A DNA stretch of 64,000 bases from Alphaproteobacteria bacterium (lineage in GTDB: Bacteria; Pseudomonadota; Alphaproteobacteria; SMXP01). Both the position numbers and the translations under genes were made by a program. The stretch is from contig JANQPV010000075.1 of assembly GCA_028285305.1 (NCBI GenBank), forward strand, positions 62,001 through 126,000, given 5' to 3'. Below are positions 9,464-21,810 of the stretch, one piece after another (within the stretch, counting starts at the first letter, position 1; each line of letters starts with the position of its first letter). The notes below the pieces were generated by a model that saw only the letters and a program-made list of their open reading frames with translations, did no database searches and was not told the origin of the DNA.

Positions 9464-10348
9464 ATGCCTGAATTGCCCGAAGTGGAAACTGTCTGCCGTG
9501 GACTGGCCCCTGCCTTGGTTCAGCGCCGGATTGTGCGTGTGAACCAACGGCGGCCCGATCTCAGGATTCCGTTTCCCGTTGGATTTACGCAGCGTCTGTC
9601 GGGTCGAAAAGTGCTCTCTCTCACGCGCCGGGCGAAGTACATTCTGGTCCATATTGAGGGGGATTTGACTCTCATCATTCACTTAGGCATGTCCGGCAGG
9701 ATAACAATCCATCCCCCCTTTGAGACGGCGATCTCGCCGGGTCGGTTCCATCACAACGTCGGGAAAGCGCGTGCCCCGAGGGAATGGGGCCCGCACGATC
9801 ACGTGATCTTCGAATTAGATGATGGAACCCTCATCGTTTACTCAGATCACCGCCGTTTTGGATTGATGACACTCGCCCAAACCGGTGAATTAAACTCCCA
9901 TGCCTTGCTGGCCAATGTCGGGGTCGAGCCTTTGGGCTCCCAATTAACACCTGAATTTCTGTCCGCGAAATTAAAAGACAAGAAATCGCCCATAAAAGCG
10001 TCGCTTTTGGATCAACGAATAATAGCCGGACTGGGAAATATCTACGTATGCGAAGCGCTCTTTTACGCCGGCATCTCACCGCGTCGGCAAAGCGGCACAG
10101 TGCCGGGAGCGCGGGCAAAACGATTGGTTGATGCGATCGGCCAGGTTCTTCGGGCGGCGATCCAAGCGGGCGGATCATCGCTGAGAGATTATGCGCATGC
10201 GGATGGAGAGTTGGGGTATTTTCAGCATCAATTTGCCGTATACGATCGCGAAGGCGAAACGTGCAAAGCACCGCGCTGCGACAACACGATCCAGCGCATC
10301 GTGCAATCAGGTCGGTCCACCTTCTTTTGTTCAAAGTGTCAGCGTTAG
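9464..10348 (+). CDS. mutM: Formamidopyrimidine-DNA glycosylase (Fpg/MutM)
   Basis: Bifunctional DNA glycosylase / AP lyase that removes 8-oxoguanine and formamidopyrimidines. The N-terminal PELPEVE supplies the catalytic Pro and Glu. The helix-two-turn-helix (LLDQRIIAGLGNIYVCEAL) and the C-terminal four-Cys zinc finger (CKAPRC ... FFCSKC) are complete. 294 residues, usual length. It is the first plus-strand gene of the dnaA region. Confidence 0.97.
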   Translation: MPELPEVETVCRGLAPALVQRRIVRVNQRRPDLRIPFPVGFTQRLSGRKVLSLTRRAKYILVHIEGDLTLIIHLGMSGRITIHPPFETAISPGRFHHNVGKARAPREWGPHDHVIFELDDGTLIVYSDHRRFGLMTLAQTGELNSHALLANVGVEPLGSQLTPEFLSAKLKDKKSPIKASLLDQRIIAGLGNIYVCEALFYAGISPRRQSGTVPGARAKRLVDAIGQVLRAAIQAGGSSLRDYAHADGELGYFQHQFAVYDREGETCKAPRCDNTIQRIVQSGRSTFFCSKCQR

Positions 10349-10461
10349 AGCGCGTGTAAGTGGCCACTGACCCCACTTGACCTGCCGCGGTTTCGGGCCT
10401 ATTCCCCACGCTCAGTTTCCCGTCGGTTCACCGGCTTTCCTAATCAAAACTGAGGGTTTCC

Positions 10462-11238
10462 ATGGCCTACAACACGCTGCTCGTCGATATCGAAGGTCCT
10501 GTAGGACTGATCACGCTCAATCGTCCTGAAGCGCTCAATGCGCTCAACGGCGAGTTAATGGACGAATTGACGGAAGCGATCGACAAATTGGAAGCGGACA
10601 CCTCCATCGGCTGCCTTGTGATCACGGGGTCCGCCAAGGCGTTTGCCGCCGGTGCCGATATCAAGGAAATGCAGCCCAAATCCTATATGGACGTTTACAA
10701 GGAAGACTTCATCACGGCCAATTGGGAACGGGTGACACGCTGCCGGAAACCCGTCATTGCGGCTGTTGCGGGCTTCGCCTTAGGCGGCGGCTGCGAACTC
10801 GCAATGATGTGCGATTTCATCCTCGCGGCCGACACCGCCAAATTCGGCCAGCCGGAGATTAACTTGGGCGTAATCCCTGGCTCGGGCGGCACCCAGCGCC
10901 TTACGCGCTTTGTCGGAAAGTCGAAAGCTATGGAGATGTGCCTGACCGGCCGAATGATGGACGCCGAAGAGGCGGAGCGATCCGGACTGGTTAGCCGTAT
11001 CGTGCCCGCAGACGACCTCAAATCAGAAGCCCTGAAAGTGGCAAACAAGATCTGTGAGCTATCGCAACCCGCGACCATGATGGTGAAAGAGGCCGTCAAC
11101 CGCGCGTACGAAACCACCATGACCGAGGGTGTCCGCTTTGAAAGGCGCCTGTTCCACTCAACCTTTGCGCTCGACGACAAGGCCGAAGGCATGGCGGCTT
11201 TTGTTGAGAAGCGCAAACCGCATTTTAAGCATCAATAG
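10462..11238 (+). CDS. Enoyl-CoA hydratase
   Basis: 258-residue crotonase-family enzyme that hydrates trans-2-enoyl-CoA. The oxyanion-hole segment ([11 protein letters not shown]), the glycine-rich [14 protein letters not shown] with one catalytic Glu, and [10 protein letters not shown] with the second acidic region are all intact, and the C-terminus is the canonical [10 protein letters not shown] short-chain hydratase between mutM and rpsT is a recurrent feature of alphaproteobacterial dnaA regions. Substrate chain length cannot be told. Confidence 0.93.
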   Translation: MAYNTLLVDIEGPVGLITLNRPEALNALNGELMDELTEAIDKLEADTSIGCLVITGSAKAFAAGADIKEMQPKSYMDVYKEDFITANWERVTRCRKPVIAAVAGFALGGGCELAMMCDFILAADTAKFGQPEINLGVIPGSGGTQRLTRFVGKSKAMEMCLTGRMMDAEEAERSGLVSRIVPADDLKSEALKVANKICELSQPATMMVKEAVNRAYETTMTEGVRFERRLFHSTFALDDKAEGMAAFVEKRKPHFKHQ

Positions 11239-11358
11239 AGCGGCTATATAGGCACCGATATTTCTTGACGAATTTGTAACGTAGGTGTACGAGACCCGCT
11301 TTAAATTCCTCTGCAAATTGTTTGACGCATCCGCTGAAAGAAAGAGCGAGCCTTCAAT

Positions 11359-11643
11359 ATGGCCAACACGAAATCTGCAAAAAAAGCGATCCGCAAGATG
11401 ACGCGCCAGACTGAAGTAAATAAGTCGCGGCGGTCCCGGATCCGTACCTTTGTCCGCAAGGTGGAGGAGGCGATCATTGCAGGTGACGCAGAAGGCGCCA
11501 AGGCTGCGCTCAACGAGGCCCAGCCCGAAATAATGAGGGGCGCCACCAAAGGCGTGATTCACAAAAATACGGCGTCTCGGAAGATTTCCCGCTTGTCTAA
11601 GCGGGTGCACGAGATGAAAATCAATCCAAACTACGTACGCTAA
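11359..11643 (+). CDS. rpsT: 30S ribosomal protein S20
   Basis: 94 residues, highly basic and helical: the family start [13 protein letters not shown] and the late [16 protein letters not shown] are unmistakable. S20 binds the 5' and 3' minor domains of 16S rRNA. A weak promoter-like TTGACG lies at 11265-11270, with a poor -10 (TACGAG) 17 bases further on. rpsT just upstream of dnaA is a frequent alphaproteobacterial arrangement. Confidence 0.98.
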   Translation: MANTKSAKKAIRKMTRQTEVNKSRRSRIRTFVRKVEEAIIAGDAEGAKAALNEAQPEIMRGATKGVIHKNTASRKISRLSKRVHEMKINPNYVR

Positions 11644-12108
11644 CTCTATTGAGCGGCAGTTTATCGCGGGCCTTGAGTTTGCGAGCGGAAAAAATTCCGC
11701 AAGCTGACCAAAAGAACTATGTCCGCACACGTGCTATAGCCGTTCGTCGCGGGTTCTTTCGGCCTCTGTGACAAAGGCCAGCATTTCGCTAAGGAATTGC
11801 GCGCTTCCCAAGAGTCAAGCCATCTGAATGTGAATCTTTTTTGTAATCCAGGTGTCATTCTTTCTTGATCTTTGTTCTTCTCAGTGTATTCTCCATTCCC
11901 GTAGCGAGCAATCAGGTCTTCGAAGAGTTTGAGTAAGTCAGCAAGATTAAGTTGGTACAAAGAAGGCGCCAAACTCGTTATAAATTCTCTGTTTGGGACA
12001 TTCTGTCCTCGGACTACCCGATAAGCTTTTTGAGATTTGTCTGACGGGAGAGTATTCCTTCTCCCAAGGGCGGCGGAGTGCGTGTAGTTTGAGGCAGGTT
12101 TTATTGGG
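11644..12108. other. 465-bp intergenic region rpsT-rhodanese
   Basis: No convincing gene. A small palindrome (GCGGAA-AAAA-TTCCGC, 11685-11700) follows rpsT without a T-run. The segment 11820-12000 is noticeably T-rich compared with its neighbours and probably holds the promoters for the rhodanese and dnaA. I looked for DnaA boxes (TTATNCACA and its complement) and found none, so there is no support for placing oriC here. Confidence 0.5.
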
Positions 12109-12588
12109 GTGAAGTGCGTGTCGTCCAAGGACTCTGGTACATCGCAAGATGCTGGCGGCCCTGCTTACGCGGGTGACGTTTCGGTCGAAAAGGCATGGGA
12201 AATGTTAAAATCAGATCCCAACTGTCTTCTCGTTGATACGCGCACGCAGAGCGAATGGGCTTATGTTGGTGTGCCAGATTTGTCTGAGCTGGGTAAAGAT
12301 CCCATCTTGATCGAATGGCAGTCATTTCCGACAATGCAAGTAAACGAAACGTTTACGGATCAACTGGCTGAGATAGTGGCGGAGAAAAAGCTTCCGAAGA
12401 CGGCACCTATACTATTTATTTGCCGCTCGGGCGCAAGATCGAGATCTGCAGCGATTGCCTCTACGGCAGCGGGGCATCCCGCGTCGTACAATGTTGATCA
12501 CGGTGTCGAAGGTGACCTCGACGAGCGCTTCCACCGCAATTCCGTAAATGGTTGGAAGTTTTCCGGCCTCCCGTGGAAACAGAGTTAA
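12109..12588 (+). CDS. Rhodanese-like sulfurtransferase domain protein
   Basis: 159 residues, single rhodanese domain. The active-site loop FICRSGARSRSAA contains the persulfide-forming Cys; LLVDTRTQSEWAYVGVP is the CH2A-type signature. The start is a GTG at 12109, or more likely GTG 12118, which has GGGG about 8 bases before it. It lies between rpsT and dnaA, separated from dnaA by its own hairpin at 12598-12622. It could deliver sulfur for thiolation (tRNA, molybdopterin) or act in redox sensing; nothing here decides. Confidence 0.88.
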   Translation: MKCVSSKDSGTSQDAGGPAYAGDVSVEKAWEMLKSDPNCLLVDTRTQSEWAYVGVPDLSELGKDPILIEWQSFPTMQVNETFTDQLAEIVAEKKLPKTAPILFICRSGARSRSAAIASTAAGHPASYNVDHGVEGDLDERFHRNSVNGWKFSGLPWKQS

Positions 12589-12597
12589 CCTACCTAT

Positions 12598-12622
12598 CCC
12601 GGCCGTCCGGCCGGGGCCTTTT
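12598..12622 (+). terminator. Rho-independent terminator after the rhodanese gene
   Basis: CCCGGCCG, a 2-base loop, CGGCCGGG, then GCCTTTT. The stem is a perfect 8 bp and begins 10 bases after the rhodanese stop codon. It separates that gene from dnaA. Confidence 0.75.
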
Positions 12623-12677
12623 GAAAATACTCAAAAATCAAATGTTCACGTACGAACTAAAAAGGGTAAATGGACTA

Positions 12678-14168
12678 ATGCGGCTTATCGACGAAAACCA
12701 ATCTATTGATTTGAACGGAAATTCAACAACCGGCGAGCATTTCATTGCATGGTCGAGAGCAAAGAAACGGTTGGAAACCAAACTCGGCCAAAGTGTCTTT
12801 AACCGATGGATCAATCCGCTCGAACTTGAAGGTGTAAACCAAGGGTGCGCAACGTTTCGCGCACCCGGTGAATATGTTCGTTACTATGTAGATACGCACT
12901 ATCGCGATCAAATCCGGCAAAGCCTGAAGAGCGAAATAACCTCAATCACTCAAATTCGTTTGCGTGCCGTGCTGGAAGCGACCCGTTCGGGCGAACAGAG
13001 CGAGGCGAAGCCGAACACATCGGTAGCGATCGGACCTGCGCGGGTTTCGGCAGAACCCCGCCAATCTGTCGCGGAGCCCGCGCCACTTGCCGGTGGGTCT
13101 GGCGACGATTCCGGAATGAAAGTCATCCTGCCCCGGACGAAGACATTTGAGAATTTTGTCGTGGGACAGTCGAACAAGATCGCCTTCCTAGCGGCTAAAC
13201 GATTTGTTGAGGCACCGACACAGGCATTGAACCCGCTGTACATTTACGGAAAGGTTGGAACTGGTAAGAGTCATCTGGCCAAAGCAATCTCAGTTGCAGC
13301 CCACGCTCAAGATCCTGGTGGCAATGTCGTTTATCTGTCTGCAGAGCGTTTCATGTATCACTTTGTGCGCTCGCTTAAGGACAGGAATACGCTGGCCTTT
13401 AAGGACGCATTGCGTGATGTGTCCGTGCTTGTGTTGGATGATGTCGGTTTCATTGGAAACAAGGCGACGACTCGCGAGGAGTTCTTTCATACGCTTGACG
13501 TTCTGCTCTCGGAAGGCCGGCGGATCGTATGTTGTGCGGATGTTCCGCCCTCGCGCCTAGAAGGGATGGGAGAGCGCATTGTGTCGAGACTGGGTCAGGG
13601 AACGGTTGTGGGCATCGAAGCCCCCGATTTCGAGCTCCGCCGAAACATACTCAAAGCCAAGTTGGAAGCGGCAAGTGCCGAAAATGGCCTGCACGTGCGT
13701 TTAAGCGATCAGCTGCTGGATTTCATGGCATCAAACCTGAATGACAACGTTCGGACCCTTGAAGGGGCGGTCAACCGCATCCTGTCGCACACAGGCTCTC
13801 ACGCGGGCGATGGGACCGAAATCACAGTAGACGTTTTAAAGTCTCAGATCATCAGCGACCTTTTGCAAACGCGTAAGCCGGTTCTGACGATCAAAGAGAT
13901 TCAAAAATGTGTCGCCGACTATTTTGGTCTCCAAGTGTCGGACCTTTGCTCGAAGCGCCGAACCAAGGACGTTGTCAAAGCAAGGCATCTGGCCATGTTT
14001 ATCATCCGCAAGGAAACGACCAAATCCTATCCCCAAATTGCGATGAAGTTCGGGAAAATGGACCACACGAGCATTTTGCACGCGGTGCGCAAAATGGAGG
14101 CACTGAGCGAAACGGATCACGAAATCTGTGAACACATCGAGGCCATTCGGCGCAAGCTTGGCCTCTGA
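12678..14168 (+). CDS. dnaA: Chromosomal replication initiator protein DnaA
   Basis: AAA+ ATPase that melts the replication origin. Domain III has Walker A (GKVGTGKSHL), Walker B (VLVLDDVGFI) and sensor regions. Domain IV carries the DNA-binding signature KARHLAMFIIRKETTKSYPQ and DHTSILHA, which read the DnaA box. The domain I helix (WSRAKKRLETKLGQSVFNRWI) and a variable linker rich in Pro/Ser/Ala precede them. About 496 residues from the ATG at 12678 (MRLIDENQS); an in-frame ATG at 12642 is possible, and neither has a strong ribosome site, so initiation may be weak. Followed by a strong hairpin at 14197-14224. Confidence 0.97.
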   Translation: MRLIDENQSIDLNGNSTTGEHFIAWSRAKKRLETKLGQSVFNRWINPLELEGVNQGCATFRAPGEYVRYYVDTHYRDQIRQSLKSEITSITQIRLRAVLEATRSGEQSEAKPNTSVAIGPARVSAEPRQSVAEPAPLAGGSGDDSGMKVILPRTKTFENFVVGQSNKIAFLAAKRFVEAPTQALNPLYIYGKVGTGKSHLAKAISVAAHAQDPGGNVVYLSAERFMYHFVRSLKDRNTLAFKDALRDVSVLVLDDVGFIGNKATTREEFFHTLDVLLSEGRRIVCCADVPPSRLEGMGERIVSRLGQGTVVGIEAPDFELRRNILKAKLEAASAENGLHVRLSDQLLDFMASNLNDNVRTLEGAVNRILSHTGSHAGDGTEITVDVLKSQIISDLLQTRKPVLTIKEIQKCVADYFGLQVSDLCSKRRTKDVVKARHLAMFIIRKETTKSYPQIAMKFGKMDHTSILHAVRKMEALSETDHEICEHIEAIRRKLGL

Positions 14169-14196
14169 CGCACAACCAAGCAGATGACGGCAGTCG

Positions 14197-14224
14197 GGGC
14201 CGGAAGAGAATTCTCTTCCGGCCC
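14197..14224 (+). terminator. 28-bp perfect palindrome downstream of dnaA
   Basis: GGGCCGGAAGAGAA immediately followed by its exact complement, then GTTGTTTT. It lies 28 bases after the dnaA stop codon. It should act as a dnaA terminator, although the T-tract is interrupted. Confidence 0.7.
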
Positions 14225-14416
14225 GTTGTTTTGCGCGTTTCACATATTATTCTACTGGAACTATTGATTCCTGCCTAAACGCAGGTAACGTGACAGACCG
14301 CCCATCTCGGTTCTCCTCGGGCGGGCCATCGCGAACGTTGAGACAAGACTCAACGCGCCGCGAGAGTGAGACCCGGGGCTGCCCCGTGCGTCATTACGGA
14401 CCCAAGAGCGCGAGCT

Positions 14417-15541
14417 ATGAAAACTGCCATTGATCGAGAAGTCCTCTACAAAGCCCTAAACCACGTTCAAAGTGTGGTCGAACGCCGAACAACCATCCCC
14501 GTGCTAAGCAATCTGTTGGTGGAAACGCTGTCTGATGGAATGCGCCTCACGGCAACGGATTTGGATATGGAGGTGGTTGAAACCGTCGACACGATGGTGT
14601 TTTCGAACGGCGTGACGACGATACCGGCCCACACTCTGTTCGATGTTGTGCGCAAATTGCCTGAAGGCGCGCAAGTAGAGTTGGATTTCGACGCCGCAAA
14701 AATGCAAATGCAGCTTTCGTCCGGCCGCTCCCGGTTTAGCTTGCCGTGCCTCAGCGCTGACGATTTTCCATCTCTGGCACAGAGCGACTTTGACCATCAT
14801 TTCGAGATGCCGGCCAAAGATATAGTCCGGATGATTGACGGCACCAAGTTCGCCATTTCGACCGAAGAAACGCGGTACTATCTCAACGGCATTCATCTTC
14901 ACGCGCACGAGGAAGATGGAAAAAGCCTGTTGCGCGCCGTTGCAACGGATGGCCACAGGCTCGCGCGTGTGCAATTGCCATTGCCTGAAGGGGCATCGGC
15001 AATACCGCCGGTCATCGTTCCGCGCAAAACAATCACGGAGTTACGCCGTCTCCTTGAAAACGAAGACGAAAAGATTCAGCTCGCCGTTTCGGAAAACAAG
15101 ATCCAGTTCCGTGTCGGTTCGACTATCCTCACCTCTAAGCTGATCGACGGAAACTTTCCCGATTACGAGCGCGTTATTCCTGTTGGAAACGACAAGATGC
15201 TCAAACTGGATCGCCCGACTTTTGCGAGCGCAGTGGATCGCGTATCCACAATATCGACGGAAAAGTCGAGAGCGGTGAAGATGATTTTGAGCGGCTCAAC
15301 CCTAACGCTCTCTGTGAACAATCCTGAAAGCGGAAGCGCCACGGACGAACTGCCGGTTGTCTACGAGGCGGACGATTTGGAGATTGGCTTTAACGCCCGT
15401 TATGTACTGGACGTCATGTCCCAGATAGCCGGCGAAACGGCGCGGTTTGAGCTGTCCGATCAATCCTCCCCGACCATTATCCTGGACGATGAGGATGAGT
15501 CTCAGTCGGCGCTGTATGTTCTCATGCCGATGCGGGTCTAA
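14417..15541 (+). CDS. dnaN: DNA polymerase III beta subunit (sliding clamp)
   Basis: 374 residues from the ATG at 14417 (MKTAIDREVLYKAL), the conserved start of this family; the open frame extends to 14366 but the extra residues are unlike any clamp. Three structurally similar domains can be followed: VVERRTTIPVLSNLLVE in domain I, FAISTEETRYYLNGI in domain II, and the C-terminal Y-V-LMPMR(V) that ends every beta clamp. It tethers Pol III to DNA. Confidence 0.97.
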   Translation: MKTAIDREVLYKALNHVQSVVERRTTIPVLSNLLVETLSDGMRLTATDLDMEVVETVDTMVFSNGVTTIPAHTLFDVVRKLPEGAQVELDFDAAKMQMQLSSGRSRFSLPCLSADDFPSLAQSDFDHHFEMPAKDIVRMIDGTKFAISTEETRYYLNGIHLHAHEEDGKSLLRAVATDGHRLARVQLPLPEGASAIPPVIVPRKTITELRRLLENEDEKIQLAVSENKIQFRVGSTILTSKLIDGNFPDYERVIPVGNDKMLKLDRPTFASAVDRVSTISTEKSRAVKMILSGSTLTLSVNNPESGSATDELPVVYEADDLEIGFNARYVLDVMSQIAGETARFELSDQSSPTIILDDEDESQSALYVLMPMRV

Positions 15542-15601
15542 ACCGGCAGGCATCGCTTCGCAGCGCAGCGCGCGGCGAAATCACTGCTCTAAAACTAATC
15601 C

Positions 15602-19217
<3,616 letters not shown>

Positions 19218-19467
19218 GCCCATTGCGCGTCATCCTGGCTGGAGCATCCACTCCGCATCATCGCGAGACGCGCGTGCGCGGTGGCGGCGTTTCCTTTTGA
19301 ACGACCCATCGGTCGCAACTGGTGAGACCAGCATTGATGAGGTGACTGCAGCCTCCGCAACTGGAACAAAATGTTGAAAGAGCTTTGGACCTACCTCTTA
19401 AAGAAGGCGACTTGATTCTTCCGATGGCATCTTTCGTTAGAAGGGTGAGAGGACCGTTCCAAAGGAA

Positions 19468-19887
19468 TCAGACAGTGTTTTCTCCGTCGACGCTACGATG
19501 TATCCAAAGTCCGATTGAGGGAAAGACAATCAGTTCCGCGATTAAGGAAGGCAAAATCTTGGCGCTCAGCAACACTTCAGGATCAGAAGCGCTCAATCTT
19601 GCCAAACCGCCGATAAACACCAAGAAGACCATCGCTGTGAGAATGCCGCTCAAGCGATGCAAGAAAATCGCGCCAAAAGCGAAGAAGACACCAACGCCGA
19701 GCCACACGCCGCCGACAAACCGAAAATGATTATCTTGGATAAGAAACGCCGTCTGGTCCGTGACTGTAAAGAAGTCGGTCGGCCCTTGCCATCCGAGCGT
19801 AGGTATTCCGCCAAGACTGATGTTCAACCCTAACCAAATGATCACTATGCCTATGATTGCGAGCAAAACTCGAAGCACCAAAGTCAT
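19468..19887 (-). CDS. DUF4345 family membrane protein
   Basis: 139 residues with four predicted membrane helices and the family features LGGIPTLGWQGP near the N-terminus and FRFVGGVWLGVG in helix 2. The function of DUF4345 is unknown. GGGGAGG lies 7 bases before its ATG. That ATG overlaps the TAA stop of a 20-codon ORF immediately upstream (TAATG), so translation is probably coupled. Divergent from the TetR regulator at 20036, with a palindromic site between them. Confidence 0.85.
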   Translation of the reverse strand: MTLVLRVLLAIIGIVIIWLGLNISLGGIPTLGWQGPTDFFTVTDQTAFLIQDNHFRFVGGVWLGVGVFFAFGAIFLHRLSGILTAMVFLVFIGGLARLSASDPEVLLSAKILPSLIAELIVFPSIGLWIHRSVDGENTV

Positions 19888-19949
19888 TACGACGCCTCCC
19901 CGAGCATTCCATCAGCGAGCGCGCCTTCGGCCAAAAAACGGATTCTCAT
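19887..19949 (-). CDS. 20-residue small ORF translationally coupled to the DUF4345 gene
   Basis: The minus strand reads ATG at 19949, preceded by AGGAGG at ideal spacing, then 20 codons (MRIRFLAEGALADGML...), ending in TAATG, which starts the DUF4345 gene. A perfect ribosome site and stop/start overlap suggest genuine translation. The peptide has no membrane helix and no recognisable attenuator run of codons. It may be a leader peptide or a remnant N-terminus. Confidence 0.5.
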   Translation of the reverse strand: MRIRFLAEGALADGMLGEAS

Positions 19950-19966
19950 AAGCGCCTCCTTAATAT

Positions 19967-19982
19967 AATATACGCGTATATT
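19967..19982. promoter_or_regulatory. Palindromic operator between the DUF4345 and TetR genes
   Basis: AATATACGCGTATATT is a perfect 16-bp palindrome in an AT-rich stretch, 17 bases upstream of the small ORF start and 53 bases upstream of the TetR start. Size, symmetry and position suit a TetR dimer controlling both divergent transcripts. Confidence 0.65.
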
Positions 19983-20035
19983 TTAATCAAAGATTGGAGT
20001 CAAGTGCGGTTGGGTCATGTAGCCTGGAGAACAGA

Positions 20036-20668
20036 ATGAGTGAAGGAGCAACAAATCCAGCGCCCCGGAGAGGACGACCGGCGATCACCGACGAAAAGCG
20101 CGAAGAGATGACGACGCGCATCTCCGAAGCGGCCCGTCGCCTGTTTCAGACAGAGGGCTATTCGACCGTCTCTATGCGTCGCATTGCCAGCGAAATCGGT
20201 TGCTCCCCAATGACGCTCTACAAATACTATGATGCCAAGATCGACATACTGCGCACGCTTTGGGCGGATGTGTTCGATGATCTGTTCAACAGTCTGGACG
20301 AAGTCTCCCAGTCAAAGAGAACTCCAGTTGAAGCACTCGTTACTTTGTCCACGGCCTATGTCAATTACTGGTTAAACCATAGTGATGCGTACCGTCTCGT
20401 TTTTGTTGCGGACGGTGTCACGCAGCCGGACGTCAGTGTCTTTCTCGATAATCCCGATATTATTGGACGCTATAACTTGTTTGCATCGGCGATCGCGGAC
20501 GCGTGCGCAGACGAACTCAGTGCCGACATCCTAAAAGTCAAGCTTGACGCGCTTGTGTGCGCACTCCATGGCGTTGCACACAACGCTATCACAATAAGCG
20601 GTTATCAGTGGGCGGATAGCGAGAAGATTCTCCGTGTCATTATCGCCGGCGTGATCGCAAACACATGA
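20036..20668 (+). CDS. TetR/AcrR family transcriptional regulator
   Basis: 210 residues. The N-terminal helix-turn-helix is clear: ARRLFQTEGYSTVSMRRIASEIGCSPMTLYKYYDAKIDILRTLW. An all-helical ligand/dimer domain of the TetR_C type follows. The start at 20036 precedes a basic PRRGRP arm that may grip the minor groove; upstream in-frame residues are unlikely to be translated. It probably represses itself and the divergent DUF4345 transcript through the palindrome at 19967-19982. The ligand is unknown. Confidence 0.88.
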   Translation: MSEGATNPAPRRGRPAITDEKREEMTTRISEAARRLFQTEGYSTVSMRRIASEIGCSPMTLYKYYDAKIDILRTLWADVFDDLFNSLDEVSQSKRTPVEALVTLSTAYVNYWLNHSDAYRLVFVADGVTQPDVSVFLDNPDIIGRYNLFASAIADACADELSADILKVKLDALVCALHGVAHNAITISGYQWADSEKILRVIIAGVIANT

Positions 20669-20916
20669 TTGCTTCTAGTTCCAGACATAGATCCTGACTT
20701 CTTCAATGTCGTTGTTGGGCTGGTCCAGGACTTTGTTCGCTCGGTCACGACCGTGCGGGAGAGGGGCGGTTGGCTCCGCGCAGTCGGCAAATCTCCGGAA
20801 ACGATTCTCTCGCTCCCGCTAGCAAGGAGGCGGTTCCCCCTTACAAACTCTTGAAACGACACTCCGCTCCATGCATCGTTTAATGGCGCAAGAGGCTTGA
20901 GGCAGGAGGAACGAGC

Positions 20917-21768
20917 GTGTCAAAGATCACGGCCGTTTTTTTGACGGTCTTGACCATAGTCTGTGCGCCAAAGACCATCGCTTTGGCCCAATCAGCCGCT
21001 CTCCAGCCCATCCAAACCGGAAAGTTCAAGACCGCCTTTGACGAACGATCGGACTTGGCGGCCTACCCAACTGTCATCCGGCGGATATTGGGAGATGAGG
21101 CCGGCGATTTGGTGGATCAACAACTGAGCGCCCCTGGCGCGCCCCAACACAGCGTTCTGCCGGCGGAGGAAACCTTTGATGTTTTCGTTCCCGAGACCTA
21201 CGACGGCACCAAGCCATTTGGCCTCTTCGTTTACATTTCGCCCCGAGAGACGGGTGGACCGCCGAGGGAGTTTTTTCGCGGTCTAGAAAAGCTCGAGTTC
21301 TTATTCGTCGGCGCAAACAAAGCGGGCAACAAGCACGATGTACCCCTGCGGCGCATTCCGCTTGCGCTCCATGCCGTCCACAACATGACCGCTGGACATA
21401 ATATTGATACAGAGCGTATCTACGTGGGCGGCATCTCGGGCGGGGGGAAAGTTGCCGGCTTTTTGGGCGTCAGCTACGGCGACGTCTTCCGCGGCGCCAT
21501 GCACATTGTCGGCAGCGGGCCCATCGGCGACGGAAAAATTCTGATGCCGAAAGGCGAACTCGGCCAAACCGTCCGTACCCGAAACCGATACGTTTTTGTC
21601 ACCGGCGAAAACGATTTCAACCGCGCCGAGGTGCGCAAGCATTACCGCAATTTCGGGGAGCAGGGCTTTGAGAACACCGCCCTGTTCGACATCACCGGCA
21701 TGGGCCACACGGTCCCTTCCAGACGTAATTTCATCAAGGCCTTAAGAGCGCTCGACGGGAAAAAGTAA
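20917..21768 (+). CDS. Secreted alpha/beta-hydrolase-like protein
   Basis: 283 residues, GTG start with AGGAGG 8 bases upstream. A signal peptide (ITAVFLTVLTIVCAPKTIALAQ) directs export. The body resembles the PHB-depolymerase/feruloyl-esterase type: FDVFVPETYDGTKPFGLFVYISP, then the nucleophile elbow YVGGISGGGK (Ser in GISGG), and a late GHTVPSR supplying the catalytic His. Substrate unknown. Not to be confused with the cytoplasmic PhaZ at 42477. Confidence 0.75.
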   Translation: MSKITAVFLTVLTIVCAPKTIALAQSAALQPIQTGKFKTAFDERSDLAAYPTVIRRILGDEAGDLVDQQLSAPGAPQHSVLPAEETFDVFVPETYDGTKPFGLFVYISPRETGGPPREFFRGLEKLEFLFVGANKAGNKHDVPLRRIPLALHAVHNMTAGHNIDTERIYVGGISGGGKVAGFLGVSYGDVFRGAMHIVGSGPIGDGKILMPKGELGQTVRTRNRYVFVTGENDFNRAEVRKHYRNFGEQGFENTALFDITGMGHTVPSRRNFIKALRALDGKK

Positions 21769-21810
21769 GGACGCTGCCCCGCGCAGGAGGGAGCTAGGCG
21801 GTCGCGCACC

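Noticed and set aside
11644-12108. Possible oriC next to dnaA
   Set aside because: No TTATNCACA-type DnaA boxes, no AT-rich unwinding cluster with repeats; gene order alone is not evidence.
19218-19467. Third copy of the palindromic repeat after gyrB
   Set aside because: GCGTCATCC and ATCATCGCGAG are only loosely similar; the arms do not pair and the length differs.
20669-20854. 61-codon frame after the TetR gene
   Set aside because: No ribosome site, no recognisable domain and it follows the TetR stop directly; likely non-coding.
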